NCBI GenBank assembly: GCA_018398585.1
Contig: JAGTTD010000018.1
Location: 6,641,501-6,705,500, forward strand
DNA from: Simmondsia chinensis
Taxonomy: Eukaryota; Streptophyta; Magnoliopsida; Caryophyllales; Simmondsiaceae
Direction: 5' to 3'
Length of the DNA stretch: 64,000 bases
Shown piece by piece: positions 1 through 9,748 of the stretch (position 1 is the first letter of the stretch; each line of letters begins with the position of its first letter). The notes beneath the pieces were generated by a model that worked only from the letters and a program-made list of their open reading frames with translations, had not been told where the DNA came from and made no database searches. The translations under genes and the position numbers were made by a program.

Positions 1-2
1 CC

Positions 3-779
3 GGCCCAAATTTCCCGGCGTGGAGGCGCTCTATTTTTAAGGTCTTTAAGACCAAACGTAAAATTGGTTTTCTTGATGGTAGTATCAAGAAACCGGAGGA
101 TGATTCTCCGGATTTTGAAAATTGGAGTGCCTGTGACTCCATGGTTTCTTCTTGGCTATGTAATTCGGTTTCTAAAGAAATCAATGCAAGTATTGCGTAT
201 TTTGAATCTGCGCGTGACGTTTGGCTAGACTTGAATGAACGACTTTCCCAAGGAAATGTACCACGGGTTTATGAAATTAAGTGTGAGATTTCACACTTAA
301 AACAAGATAATATGTCAATGTTTGACTATTTCACTAAACTAAGGTCCTTATGGGACGAGCTTTACACACTTGTAGCAATTCCCCCGTGTACTTGTGGCTC
401 GGGACAAGCTTTTGCGGCCGTAAGGGACATGGAGAGGTTGCTCGATTTGTTAAAGGGATTAGATCCCTCCTTTTCTACCATTAGATCTCAACTCATGAAT
501 ACCAAACCACTTCCAAATGTGTCCAATGCATATGCTACTTTATGTCAGGAGGAGAAGCAACAGAGTGTTGCTTTGGGCAGTATTGTTGTCCCTGAAGCTA
601 CGGCTCTCGTAGTCAAAGGGAATCTTGGTACCACTGGTGGGGATTTTCCCAATTATAACGGGCAACCCACTAGGCGGAATAATCGGTTTTCTTGTTCTCA
701 ATGCAAAAGACAGGGACACACTAAAGAACGTTGCTTCGAGCTCATAGGATGCCCGGCGGGATGGAAGAACCGTGGATAG
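3..779 (+). CDS. copia A gag (partial, N-terminus off window)
   Basis: Open from base 3 to the stop at 777-779; the first ATG in the window (141) is internal, because the upstream in-frame residues (GPNFPAWRRS, then GFLDGSIKKP) are conserved copia gag N-terminal sequence. Gag forms the virus-like particle that packages element RNA in the cytoplasm. The body has the helical UBN2/retrotransposon-gag pattern. Near the C-terminus is a CCHC zinc knuckle, CSQCKRQGHTKERC (about 693-735), which binds RNA. The frame then stops instead of running into protease; 780-986 is a GCA/GCC-rich linker. The gag frame itself looks intact. Confidence 0.85.
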   Translation, partial: GPNFPAWRRSIFKVFKTKRKIGFLDGSIKKPEDDSPDFENWSACDSMVSSWLCNSVSKEINASIAYFESARDVWLDLNERLSQGNVPRVYEIKCEISHLKQDNMSMFDYFTKLRSLWDELYTLVAIPPCTCGSGQAFAAVRDMERLLDLLKGLDPSFSTIRSQLMNTKPLPNVSNAYATLCQEEKQQSVALGSIVVPEATALVVKGNLGTTGGDFPNYNGQPTRRNNRFSCSQCKRQGHTKERCFELIGCPAGWKNRG

Positions 780-986
780 AACTGGGCAATAGCAGCCATT
801 GTTGCTGCTGCGCAGTTGACCGGGCACCACCAGCAGCCGCTGCTGCTGCCGGCAGCGACTGGTGGTGCGCCAGCCCTGCCGAACGACAGCCCCGTTGTGG
901 GGTTGTCGGCATCTTAATATCAGCAGTTGTTGTCTTGACTCAGTGCCGAGGTAAGTTCACCTTGTGTTAACATGTCAGGTTAGGTT

Positions 987-1559
987 TTGTTTAATACCGT
1001 TTGGATTATTGATACGGGTGCTTCCGACCACATGGTTTGTTCAGATTTTGTGTTAGATAATGTCCAAGTTAACACTAAAATCAAGCCAGTCAGACTTCCG
1101 AATGGAAATTCATTGTCAGTCTCCCATGTGGGGCGTGCCACCATTTCTAGCAGTCTCACGCTTGATAATGTTTTGTGTATTCCCGGATTCCAGTGCAATC
1201 TTCTTTCAGTTAGCAAGTTGACTAGAGATAGGAATTGTGCATTGACCTTTTATTCAAATTTTTGTGTGATACAGGACCTACTATCGAGGAAGCTGATTGG
1301 AGTGGGTAGACAGCAAGATGGGCTATACATTTTGGAGGGACTGGTTGCTCCCAAGGTTACACACGTGAGGAGTTCGGAAGAAGAGTACTTGATTTGGCAC
1401 CGAAGAATGGGGCATGTCCCATTTAATAAATTGTCGAATTTTTTGAATTTGGATTTTGGTACTTCTATTGATGCTATTTGTGATTCTTGCCATCGGGCAA
1501 AACAAACTCGTTTACCTTTCCCGTTTCTGTTAGCAAAACTACAAGATGTTTTGAGCTAA
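987..1559 (+). CDS. copia A protease and GAG-pre-integrase region
   Basis: Starts with WIIDTGASDHM, the aspartic protease active site (D-T-G-A) that cleaves the polyprotein. Downstream is the GAG-pre-integrase zinc-binding region: LIWHRRMGHVPF near 1390 and CDSCHRAKQTRLPF near 1480, together an HHCC-type finger that leads into integrase. The ATG at 987 is merely the first in the open stretch; the original protein was one continuous polyprotein. A stop at 1557-1559 separates it from the integrase core, so this is a fragment. Confidence 0.8.
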   Translation: MFNTVWIIDTGASDHMVCSDFVLDNVQVNTKIKPVRLPNGNSLSVSHVGRATISSSLTLDNVLCIPGFQCNLLSVSKLTRDRNCALTFYSNFCVIQDLLSRKLIGVGRQQDGLYILEGLVAPKVTHVRSSEEEYLIWHRRMGHVPFNKLSNFLNLDFGTSIDAICDSCHRAKQTRLPFPFLLAKLQDVLS

Positions 1560-2293
1560 TTCATTATGACATTTGGAGTCCTTACCGTACCGTGTCTATG
1601 ACAGGTGCTCGTTTTTTCCTCACCATAGTTGATGATTATAGCAGGTGCACATGAGTTTATTTGATGAGAGATAAGTTGCAATCTCATAGGATATTAATGG
1701 ATTTTTGCCAAGTTGTACAAACTCAGTACAACAAGCCTGTGAAGCAAGTAAGGAGTGATAACGGTGCGGAATTTCTTTTTGGTCCTTTGCTCGATTTTTA
1801 TGTAGGAAAAGGAATCCAAGTACAAAACTCATGCAATGATACTCCTCAACAAAATGGGGTTGTTGAAAGGAAACATAGGCACCTCCTTGAGGTGGCTCGT
1901 GCACTTCATTTTGAAGCAGGTCTTCCTATCCATTTTTGGGGAGAGTGTGTCCTGACAGCAGCCTACTTGATCAATCTCATGCCCACACAACGTCTAGGGA
2001 ATCGGAGTCCTTATGAGTTACTACTCGGAAAAGCTCCTTCTTTCGGTCATTTACGTGTTTTTGGCTCTTTGTGCTATGTCCATCATAAAGATCGTAGCAA
2101 GGATAAATTCGGTTATCGTGCAAATAAGTGTATTTTTATTGGGTATCCACATGGGAAGAAAGGGCACAGGGTTTTTGATTTAGACAACAAGAAAATAGTT
2201 GTTTCACGTGATGTTATTTTTTATGAGAATAAGTTTCCTTATCTTGAAAATGAAGGGAAAAGAAATGATGATAACGAAATTGATCTAATATGA
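1560..2293 (+). pseudogene. copia A integrase core and C-terminal region
   Basis: Integrase inserts the cDNA into the chromosome. The DDE triad is traceable: the first Asp in the HYDIWSPYR segment (about 1562), the second in VRSDNGAEF (about 1750), the Glu in QQNGVVERKHRHL (about 1850). A TGA near 1652 breaks the frame between the first two. The C-terminal part, up to about 2290, has the conserved LRVFGSLCYVH, CIFIGYPHGKKGHRVFD and SRDVIFYEN motifs. Strong family match, not functional. Confidence 0.85.
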
Positions 2294-2824
2294 TATGTGG
2301 ATGATAAAGATCATGGGATGACTCGTGTACAGGAGGGACAAGTGGTGGCCGAACCACCACCGAAGATGACAGATCTGTCGGTAGAAGTACCACCGACAGA
2401 CACTGGTAGGGGTCTGAAAGACCCTGGGGGCTAGCTGCAGCGGGTGGTTCGGGTAGACCGAGTCGGGTTCCAGCTAAGTTTGTTTCCTTTTTGGTTGCCA
2501 TGGGTTTCGTATAGTCAAAGTCAGATTATTCTTTGTTTACATATACTCGTGGGTCAATTTTTACTAGTATACTGGTATATGTTGATGATGTCATCGTAAC
2601 TGAAAATAACCCAAGTCACATAGAGGAGGTCAAGGTCTCACTTGATAAGTAGTTTGGGATTAAGAACTTAGGCCCAGTTAAGTATTTTCTTGGAATAGAG
2701 GTTGCACGCACGAAGGATGGAATTATTTTAAATCAAAGAAAATATGCGCTTGACATTTTAAGTGAAACCGGTCTTTTAGGAGCTAAGCCTACTTCCACCC
2801 CTTGTAGTCCAAAACCATCGGTTA
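2294..2824 (+). pseudogene. copia A reverse transcriptase remnant
   Basis: After a linker, the RT lead-in (SRVPAKFVSFLVAMGF, near 2460-2510) is followed within a few codons by a late RT motif (SDYSLFTYTRGS, near 2520). The fingers and first palm block are therefore missing, an internal deletion around 2500-2512. The palm motif VYVDDVIVT (about 2574-2600) survives with both catalytic Asp residues, followed by a stop replacing a residue in SLDK*FGIKNLG, then [13 protein letters not shown] and KYALDIL. A frameshift near 2820 moves on to the RNase H frame. Confidence 0.85.
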
Positions 2825-3535
2825 GCTGATGGGGAAGGGGACCGTGTAGAAGATCCGAGACAATATCGTCGAATAGTAGGAAGACTTCTCTACCTGACCA
2901 TCACTCGTCCTGACATATGTTATGCCGTTAAAATTCTTAGTCAATTTATGCGTGATCCGCGGGTACCGCACTTAGAAGGTGCCTATCGTGTCCTTCGCTA
3001 CATTAAGGGGACACCAGGTCAGGGTATTTTTCTACCACGTGCATGTGACTTGTCTTTTCGTGCCTATTGTGATGCTGACTGGGCAGGTTGCCCAACTTCT
3101 AGACGTTCCACTACAGGCTTTGTTACATTTTTTGGGGACTCTCCTATCTCATGGCGTTCTAAGAAACAATCCGTTGTTTCTCGTTCTTCCGCTGAAGCAG
3201 AGTATAGGGCCATGGCTACAGTTACTAGTGAGTTAGTGTGGTTGAGGAGCATACTTCGTGATCTACAAGTTAGCACTGATCAACCTGCCATCATGTTTTG
3301 TGATAATCAGGCAGCCTTTCATATTGTCTCTAGTCCTGTGTTTCACGAGAGAACGAAACACATAGAAATTGATTGCCACTTCGTTCGAGAGAAATTATTA
3401 GTAAAGGAAATTTCCACTTCTTTTGTGCGGTCTTCAGGTCAAGTGGCAGATATGTTCACAAAAGCACTCGGGTTACCCTCATTTTCAACCCTTCTTCACA
3501 AGTTGGGCATTGTCAACTTGCATACTCTAATTTGA
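2825..3535 (+). CDS. copia A RT tail and RNase H
   Basis: Read from 2825 in the frame that ends at 3535; the ATG at 2948 is internal, since [18 protein letters not shown] lies upstream in frame. RNase H removes the RNA strand during reverse transcription. Visible: [19 protein letters not shown] (first Asp), [13 protein letters not shown] (Glu), [10 protein letters not shown] (Asp), [14 protein letters not shown] and the C-terminal [10 protein letters not shown]. All catalytic acids appear present. The stop is just before the polypurine tract, as usual in copia. Confidence 0.88.
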   Translation, partial: ADGEGDRVEDPRQYRRIVGRLLYLTITRPDICYAVKILSQFMRDPRVPHLEGAYRVLRYIKGTPGQGIFLPRACDLSFRAYCDADWAGCPTSRRSTTGFVTFFGDSPISWRSKKQSVVSRSSAEAEYRAMATVTSELVWLRSILRDLQVSTDQPAIMFCDNQAAFHIVSSPVFHERTKHIEIDCHFVREKLLVKEISTSFVRSSGQVADMFTKALGLPSFSTLLHKLGIVNLHTLI

Positions 3536-3542
3536 GGGGGAG
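3530..3542 (+). other. polypurine tract of copia A
   Basis: TTTGAGGGGGAG directly precedes the TGTTGA start of the 3' LTR. This is the expected plus-strand primer for reverse transcription. Confidence 0.75.
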
Positions 3543-3904
3543 TGTTGAAAATATACTACATATACATGTGTATTTTGTATTTGTATTTGTTTTGATGTAA
3601 ATACATTGAATTTAATTGGATCTAGAATTAAATTTAGGGTAGTTAATAAGGAGCATTTCCTCCTCTCCTTGCGCTATTATAACCAGCTACCAAGGGGAAG
3701 AGCCACCATCAATGTCCTCTTCAATTTTGCTTTCAATGTTTTATGTAATTAGCCTAGTGTAATTAGCCTAGGATTCCTTTGCATCATTTTTTTTTTTTTT
3801 TTTTGATGTACTTATAAATAGGCTAGTTTCTTTTCGATGAAAATCATCTAAATTTCTCCCATTCAAGTGTTCCTTGTTGCTTATTTGTTTGTCAAGTTTT
3901 TACA
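3543..3904 (+). repeat. 3' LTR of copia A
   Basis: Begins TGTTGAAAATA after the polypurine tract and is taken to end in TTTTTACA at 3904 (TG...CA rule). No second LTR is in the window, so the right edge is inferred. A TATA-like TATAAATA lies at 3813-3820, followed by a short leader, consistent with the U3/R promoter region. A T-run of about 17 lies near 3787-3804. Confidence 0.7.
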
Positions 3905-4614
3905 TAGCTCGCTTGAACTCGAGCACAACAAGACTTATCAAACTCAAGTTCGAATAAGGAAGTGCTCGACTTGATTTGTAATTCAAAATGCACATGTGTT
4001 AAATTATACAAGGGTTAAAATATAAGGTTATTTACATTTTACTGCCCTAACCTTTTTGGTAATTATGAAAAAAACCATAATATTTTAGAATTATTAAAAA
4101 GGACCCCGAGGTTTTATTGTTTTAATAAAAATGACCTTCTCCGGTCATCTGACGTCATTTTGAAAGATTTTTGGGCCATCTAATTATTTTGATTCGATTT
4201 GGATTTGCATGTTAATTACCATGAAGGTTTTTGGACTGCTCAGAATCATGATTTTTCTCGTTTTGAAAGACAAATCATTTACCCTTATTTGCCGGAGAGG
4301 GTCCTTTTTATTAATACGATAAAATTTTAGGGTCCTTTTTAATAATTTCAAAATATTGAGATTCTTTTTATAATTATAAAAAAAATTATAGTAAAATATA
4401 TATAACCTTAAATTATACAAGGGTAAAAATACAATTATCCGGGTAATATAGGCGTGCAGAGAGAGACAAAGGATTGACAGGTGTACACGGCACATAACAG
4501 CGACATCACAAGCATAAGTTTAAGTGTGTCAGGGCATTTATAAAGAGCTGCATCAACATATGTAGATAACCAACTTGATCACATAATATAACGGCATATC
4601 ATTACTAAGGAAAA
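3905..4614. other. AT-rich spacer with a MITE; no gene
   Basis: No coding signal. 3905-3990 carries a few GCTCGA-type words like the GAGC-rich elements at 42930 and 60290. 4021-4409 is the inverted-repeat element listed separately. 4410-4600 shows nothing recognisable. Confidence 0.5.
4021..4409. mobile_element. MITE with long terminal inverted repeats (MULE-like?)
   Basis: The left arm (about 4021-4145, AAGGTTATTTACATTTTACT... to CTTCTCCGG) is matched in inverted orientation by the right arm (about 4290-4409, CCGGAGAGGGTCC... to ATAACCTT). Both arms share blocks such as TTATTAAAAAGGACC. AAATTATACAAGGGT flanks both sides (from 4001 and from 4410), a possible target duplication. The core (about 4190-4265) recurs inverted near 28540-28620, and an element of similar architecture is at 47500-48020. 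Long AT-rich arms and no coding suggest a Mutator-like MITE; superfamily is inference. Confidence 0.65.
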
Positions 4615-5848
4615 TGGCCTCAGAAAGTTTGCTTTAAATGCTTGAGTTTCATGGTATGGAAAGACAGTAAAGTGGATGCAGATGTCAATAATAGGATTAA
4701 AGTGGGCTGGCATAAATGGAGAATGGCCTCGGCGATTTCGTGTGATAGGAAGTTCCCGCTAAAGCTAAAGGGTAAATATTATAAGATAGTAGTGAGGCTA
4801 GCTATATCATATGGGGCAGAGTGCTGGCCACTAAAGCGTCATCAAACACAAAAGATGAGGGTGGCGGAGATGAGGATGCTGAGATGGATGTGCGGGCACA
4901 GAAGGAGGGACAGGATTAGAAATGAGGTCATAAGAAGTAAATTAGGCGTCGCCCCAATAGAAGATAAGTTAAGGGAGTAACGACTGCGATGGTTTGGGCA
5001 TGTTAGAAGGAGACTCACCACTGCCCTTGTCAGGAGATGTGAACAACTCCACATAATAGACGGGAAGAGAGAGAGGGGACGGTCAAAAAAGAGCTGGCTA
5101 GAGATAATTCGACAGTATCTCACCAATCTCAACCTAAATGAAGAGATGGCTCTAGACAGAGCTCTGTGGAGGTCTAGAATAGGTGCATCCGATATAGCGG
5201 GGTAGGAGCATCTGAAAAATGTTGTACTGGTTTGGGCGCGTTACATTACGAGGAGACAAACCACTGCCCCAGTCAAGAGATGTAATCAGCTCCATACCAC
5301 GCTAGGCAGGAAGGGAAGAAGCAAGCCAAAGAAGGGATGACAGCAGGGGTTACGCCAGGACCTCACCGACCCACCTAAACCTACAGGAGGAGATGACCTG
5401 TGATAGAAATAGATTGAGATAGAGCTAGATGGAGGACTATCATAGAAGTAGTGGATGTAGTGGTCTCATACCACTGTTTATTCTGCTATACTAGTGTTCC
5501 TAGATATAGTACATATAAGGGTGCATGTCGTGTTTACTATCTGTTTACTTGCTTACTTGCTTATTTGCTTATTTGCATGCCGTGTCGCGCATGATATTGC
5601 CTTAAAGTCCTCTCTAGAGCATTATGCTTCGTAATACTCACTTTATGCTTTGTTCTGCTCTTATGCATTGTTGCCCCCCTTTTGCTCACAGGTTGCTACG
5701 ATGCGATGATGGCATGAATCTTAGGTTGGGGTCCTCGGAAACAGCCTCTCTTCAGGTTTAATACCCTGAAGGGGGAAGGCTACGTACATCAACCCCCCAG
5801 ACCCCGTTTCAGCGGGAGCCCTTGAGGCACCGGATCTGTTGTTGTTGT
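4615..5848 (+). mobile_element. 5'-truncated RTE-type LINE with 14-bp TSD
   Basis: Bounded by the perfect direct repeat ATTACTAAGGAAAA at 4601-4614 and 5849-5862. The 3' end has the tail seen in this window's other copies: GGAAACAGCCTC, GAAGGGGGAAGGCT, CCCCAGACCCC and a short (GTT)n. Only the C-terminal part of the endonuclease/RT protein remains. About 5220-5380 partly duplicates 4985-5130, an internal repeat of the C-terminal coding region. Confidence 0.88.
4642..5204 (+). pseudogene. RTE LINE reverse transcriptase C-terminus
   Basis: Residues typical of the end of RTE-clade LINE proteins: VNNRIKVGWHKWR, LKLKGKYYKIVVRLAISYG, AECWPLKRHQTQKM, RMLRWMCGHRRRD, LGVAPIEDKLRE, then after a stop (TAA at 4978) [11 protein letters not shown] and a Lys/Arg-rich [10 protein letters not shown] tail. 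The catalytic RT core and the endonuclease are absent because the copy is 5' truncated. Not functional. Confidence 0.85.
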
Positions 5849-5862
5849 ATTACTAAGGAAAA

Positions 5863-6899
5863 CATGAGTAAATATTAAAGATAGTTCAAGTTTACCTCAA
5901 TTTCATAATTGAATTTGAACTTATCTTATAGCCTTCAGTGAAATGCATTGAAAAATGTGTCAAATAATTAAGAGGGTTACCATAGTCCTCCAATTTCCAT
6001 GTCACTAAAACTTAGAGTCGAGATGGTTAGTCTAGAGAAACAATTGAGTGTTGAAGATTGTTATTTCTAATCAGATGAATGAATGAATGGATATTGGGAG
6101 AAAAGAGAGTTCTGTTTATAGACAAACACTCATAATCTCTTCAAAATCAACTTCTTCTATCATATAAGATTTTATCCATATTATCTCAACAAATAAGATA
6201 GCAGCTAACTAGTTGGCTCAAAATTAGTATTTAACCATTACTCTCTGCATTACATTATTTCCAAAATCTGTTCTTATAAACAAGTGCTTAAGTTACTTTG
6301 GAACAATTGTTGTCCTTGGAGTACTTATGTATGGGCTCAATATCACATGGCACGAGATAGGAACAAAATATGCCATAAATTGCTGGTCCTTTCCTTCATT
6401 CTCAAAAACAATTGATTAATTCAAACAAATTCAAAAATGTATTAACTTAGAAGTTAGCACATATATAGATAAATAGACCAAAGAAATTCACGAATGTGCC
6501 AAATGTGCAGCACCTAAACCATATCATCACAATGCAGTGTCGGTCAAGATCCCAAGTAATCCAAACAATTGCTTAGTTCTTGCAATTTAACTTTTTGAAA
6601 ATTGGTTGTGTCATAAACTACTACATATTACTATTTATAATTATAAAAATAACAACTTATGCATGATACTATTTTAGTTGGTATTATAATATAAAACAAA
6701 TTATTCAAGGTCTATTTAGGCTAATGTGGACACCTCAGTTAGCCAAAAACGGGTCCATTCATCAAAACTTGCTTTGGGCATAGTCACTTGAGCTAGACAA
6801 TGCTATAATGCTACTGCTCACTGATAGAATGCTATTCTTCCCATCGTGGATATTTCACAGAAAATCAGTCAAATATAGAACCACATATATACAGCAAAA
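5863..6899. other. AT-rich intergenic stretch, nothing recognised
   Basis: No sustained open frame, RNA-like fold or repeat match to other parts of the window. A short GAATGAAT-type simple repeat lies near 6075. Confidence 0.5.
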
Positions 6900-7076
6900 T
6901 ATTGGAGTATACTCCAATGCTTAGGGTTTTATTATATTTTTACCATTGTACCCCTTGACTTACATAAAGTCCAAGGGCAATTTAGTCGCTAGTGTATTTT
7001 TGCTTGGCCCATATAAAGGCCTCCCTTGTAACTCTTTTATTATCAATTTACATAGATAATTTTCTCTACATTCATA
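6900..7076 (+). repeat. 5' LTR of copia B
   Basis: Starts TATTGGAGTATACTCCAATG and ends TTCATA directly before the primer-binding site; the copy at 17694-17878 matches over its length. The ends are TA...TA rather than TG...CA, unusual if the boundaries are right. A TATA-like ATATAAAGG is at 7011-7019. Confidence 0.8.
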
Positions 7077-7089
7077 TGGTATCAGAGCC
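7077..7089 (+). other. primer-binding site (initiator-Met tRNA), copia B
   Basis: TGGTATCAGAGCC complements the 3' end of plant initiator-Met tRNA and starts immediately after the LTR. Confidence 0.85.
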
Positions 7090-7092
7090 CGG

Positions 7093-7602
7093 TGTCACGG
7101 GATGACACTTGAACCTAGTCACGGCCCGTGATGCCACTTAACTTCTCCCCAAAGATCCCTCATTAAGTCCGGCTCTGAAACCCCAAAAGTGACCCGATAC
7201 AAAGTCAAGACAACGAAAGCGTTTTAGGAATAAAAGAGAGGATTGAAAGCACAAGTTCACAAGGCAGAGCAAGAGAGAATGAGGGAGAGTATTTTGTGGA
7301 TAATGAGGCAATAGCCCATCCATCTCTATTTATAGGAAAAATACAAGTACATGAACCGTGACTCTTCACATCTAGATAAATCTTGAACTAAGCTTAATTT
7401 CAACTTTTCATCTACTCTTACCTACCCCCTAGTGTAACAGTGCACTAACTCCACCGGTTCCACACACTTCTACACTATTCTAGGCTACTCTGGATCCTTC
7501 TAGGTTGTTCTAGGCTACTCTAGATTACATTGGTACATTGAAGTAAAAGTACAAGGTCAAGAAAATGAAGCAAAGTACTACTAAAATAAGTGGCGGGTGA
7601 CA
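7093..7602 (-). repeat. 3' LTR of gypsy C
   Basis: TGTCACGGGATGACAC... to ...GGCGGGTGACA on the plus strand (TGTCA/TGACA ends). It matches 12469-12979 along its whole length. Directly to the right is CTCTCCCCCACCC, which on the minus strand is a polypurine tract ending next to the LTR. Confidence 0.9.
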
Positions 7603-7639
7603 CTCTCCCCCACCCAAGCCATTGACGCCCTCGTCATTG

Positions 7640-7825
7640 TCAAGCGGTATTAAATGTCTCGATCATGTCCTTGAATTTCCATAAGTCATCCTCCTTTTCC
7701 CAAGTAGCTCCTGCATCCGATTGTCCTTGCCGACGCACCAAGTACTCCTTGTACCTAGGCACACCTCTGTGTCCCACGGTTCTTTTAGCCAGTATCTCAT
7801 CTATGTTGTTGTGAAACAAGTTCAC
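7640..7825 (-). pseudogene. gypsy C chromodomain (polyprotein C-terminus)
   Basis: The segment ILAKRTVGHRGVPRYKEYLV, followed by ATWEKEDDLWKF, is a chromodomain of the kind at the C-terminus of chromovirus integrases, thought to target insertion to marked chromatin. It sits at the end of the minus-strand polyprotein, next to the polypurine tract. The region between it and the integrase core (7826-8207) is degenerate. Confidence 0.8.
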
Positions 7826-8207
7826 GGCTGCGAGAGGCGCATGGATTGACTCATTCTAGCTAGGATCTTCTTCATCTTGATGATAAGGCTTCAAGAAGCT
7901 CACATGAAAAACTGGATGAATCTTCAGTTTTGGTGGCAGCTCCACCTGATACGAAACCGTCCCAACCTTAGTAAGGACGGGAAAGTGTCCTTCATATATG
8001 CGCACTAGGCCCTAGTGCACCTTGCATAGGGCCTTGAATTTTTGGTGCAAAAGCTTGATTGTCACCAACTTGAAACTTGAGCAGCCTCCTGTTCTTATCG
8101 GCCCATTTCTTCATTTTCTGTTATGCCTTGTCCAAGTAAGCCTTAGCAATGTCAAGTCTCTTGTTCCACCCCTTTGCGGTTTGATAGGCATCGGGGCTGC
8201 TATCGGT

Positions 8208-9107
8208 TTATCCTGAAGCAACGACATGAGGTGTCAAAGGCTGCTGCCCTATCACCAACTCAAAAGGACTATGGCCTGTCGACTCACTCCGCTGCAAGTT
8301 GTAGGAAAATTGTGCAACATCCAGCAACTGTGCCCAATCTTGCTGATTAGCACCCACATAGTGCCTTAGGTATAGCTCCAGAAGTGCATTCACCCTCTTA
8401 GTCCGCCCATCTGATTGCGTATGAAAGCTCGTAGAATAGTGAAGATTTGAGCCCATAAGTCTAAACAACTCAGCCCAAAACTTTCCGGTAAACCTCGGGT
8501 CCCTGTCACTCATGATGCTTCGTGGTAATGCCCAATACTTGACAACGTGTCTGAGAAATAGACACGCTGCCTCAGCCAGGGTGCAATCCCTCAGTGCAGC
8601 AAAAAAAGTCTCTTAGTTAGATAGTCTGTCCACCACCACCATGATAAAACCACACCCCTCGGACTTCGATAGGGTAGAAATAAAGTCCATAGAGATGCTC
8701 TCCCAAGGACGATCAGTAATAGGCAAAGGCTCTAGAAGTCCTACAGGTGGCCTGTGCTCCACTTTGTCTTGTTGACACATAAGACAAGTCTTCACAAAAG
8801 CCTCAACATTGTCCCGCATGCGTGGCCAATTGAACAATTCCTCCACGAGTGCAACGGTTCTCTCTATCCTGGGATGTCCAGCCCATGCGAGTCATGACAT
8901 TCCTCATCAAGTCATGTCTCAAGCCTTCCCATCTCGGAACATAAAGCTTGTTTCCCACGGTACGTCAACCGTCCAGAACTTCCGTGTCTTGCCTTTCGCA
9001 ACAACCTTTAACAAATTCTGAGCTAGCGCATCTCGTGTCATGCCTTCGCAGACCTGGTCCAGGACATCCCTCTGGATGGTGCTGATCCCCGTAAGTGCTG
9101 AATTCAT
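8208..9107 (-). pseudogene. gypsy C integrase
   Basis: Reads right to left in pieces: an N-terminal segment with the zinc-finger half CLMCQQDK (around 8770), the first catalytic Asp in ISMDFISTL (about 8690), the second in IMSDRDPRFTGKFW (about 8490), and QSDGRTKRVNALLE (about 8400). In the last, the catalytic Glu of the usual GQTERVN motif is Lys. Stops near 8613 and after 8919 break the frame. The core would insert cDNA; here it should be inactive. Confidence 0.85.
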
Positions 9108-9218
9108 CTTAATGTGTTAGCCATGACATTCACTTTGCTGGTTTTTACTATAGCCATAATCAAATTCTGCCAGAAAATCCTGCCACCGTGCTTGTTTAGG
9201 ACTCAGCTTCTTCTGGTG

Positions 9219-9748
9219 CTAGAAGTAGCTAGTAGCAATGTTGTCTGTCTCAATCACGAACCTCCCTCCAAGCAAGTAGTGACACCACACCCTAAGGCAA
9301 TGGATAATGGCTGTCGTTTCCTTATCATAGGTCACGTAGCGGCGCTTTGTGTCATTGAGCTTATGTGACTCAAAGGCAACAGGGTGCCTCTCTTGCATTA
9401 ACACTCCTCCAATGGAAAAATCAGATGCATTGGTATGCATCTCAAACGGTAGTCCAAAGTCAGGCAAACCCGGCACCGATTCCTTCGTGACGACCCGTTT
9501 CAACCCCTCAAAAGCAGCCTGACATGTTTCATCCCAATGCCATGATGCCTTCTTCTGTAACATGTTAGTCAAGGGCGTGCCATGGCTGAGTACCCCTGTA
9601 TGAACCTCCGATAGTAATTAACTAAGCCCAAAATTATCTTTAGCTCATTCACTCCCTTCGGTGCTTCCGAATCTTCAATTGCAAGAACTTTTGATGGGTC
9701 CATGCTAATCTTCCCATGGCCAATACGGTGACCAAGGAAGGACACCTC
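9219..9748 (-). pseudogene. gypsy C RNase H and RT connection
   Basis: Minus-strand residues FLGHRIGHGKISMDP and VNYYRRFIQGYSAMARPL (about 9730-9570) are the RT thumb/connection. FEMHTNASDFSIGGVLMQ (about 9450) is the start of RNase H, with Asn where the first Asp (TDAS) is expected. KRRYVTYDKETTAI carries the conserved Glu and FVIETDNIA another catalytic Asp. Multiple frame breaks. Confidence 0.82.

Larger units (their letters stand above)
1..3904 (+). mobile_element. Ty1/copia retrotransposon A, 5' end outside window
   Basis: Order gag, protease, integrase, RT, RNase H, polypurine tract, 3' LTR is the Ty1/copia order (integrase before RT). The 5' LTR and the first gag codons lie left of base 1. 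The coding part is split into several frames: an in-frame stop in integrase near 1652, a large deletion in RT near 2500 and a frameshift near 2820. It can no longer make a full polyprotein. The 3' LTR starts directly after the polypurine tract. Confidence 0.92.

Noticed and set aside
4184..4495. 103-residue minus-strand frame
   Set aside because: Lies in the right arm and core of the MITE; low-complexity AT-rich translation.
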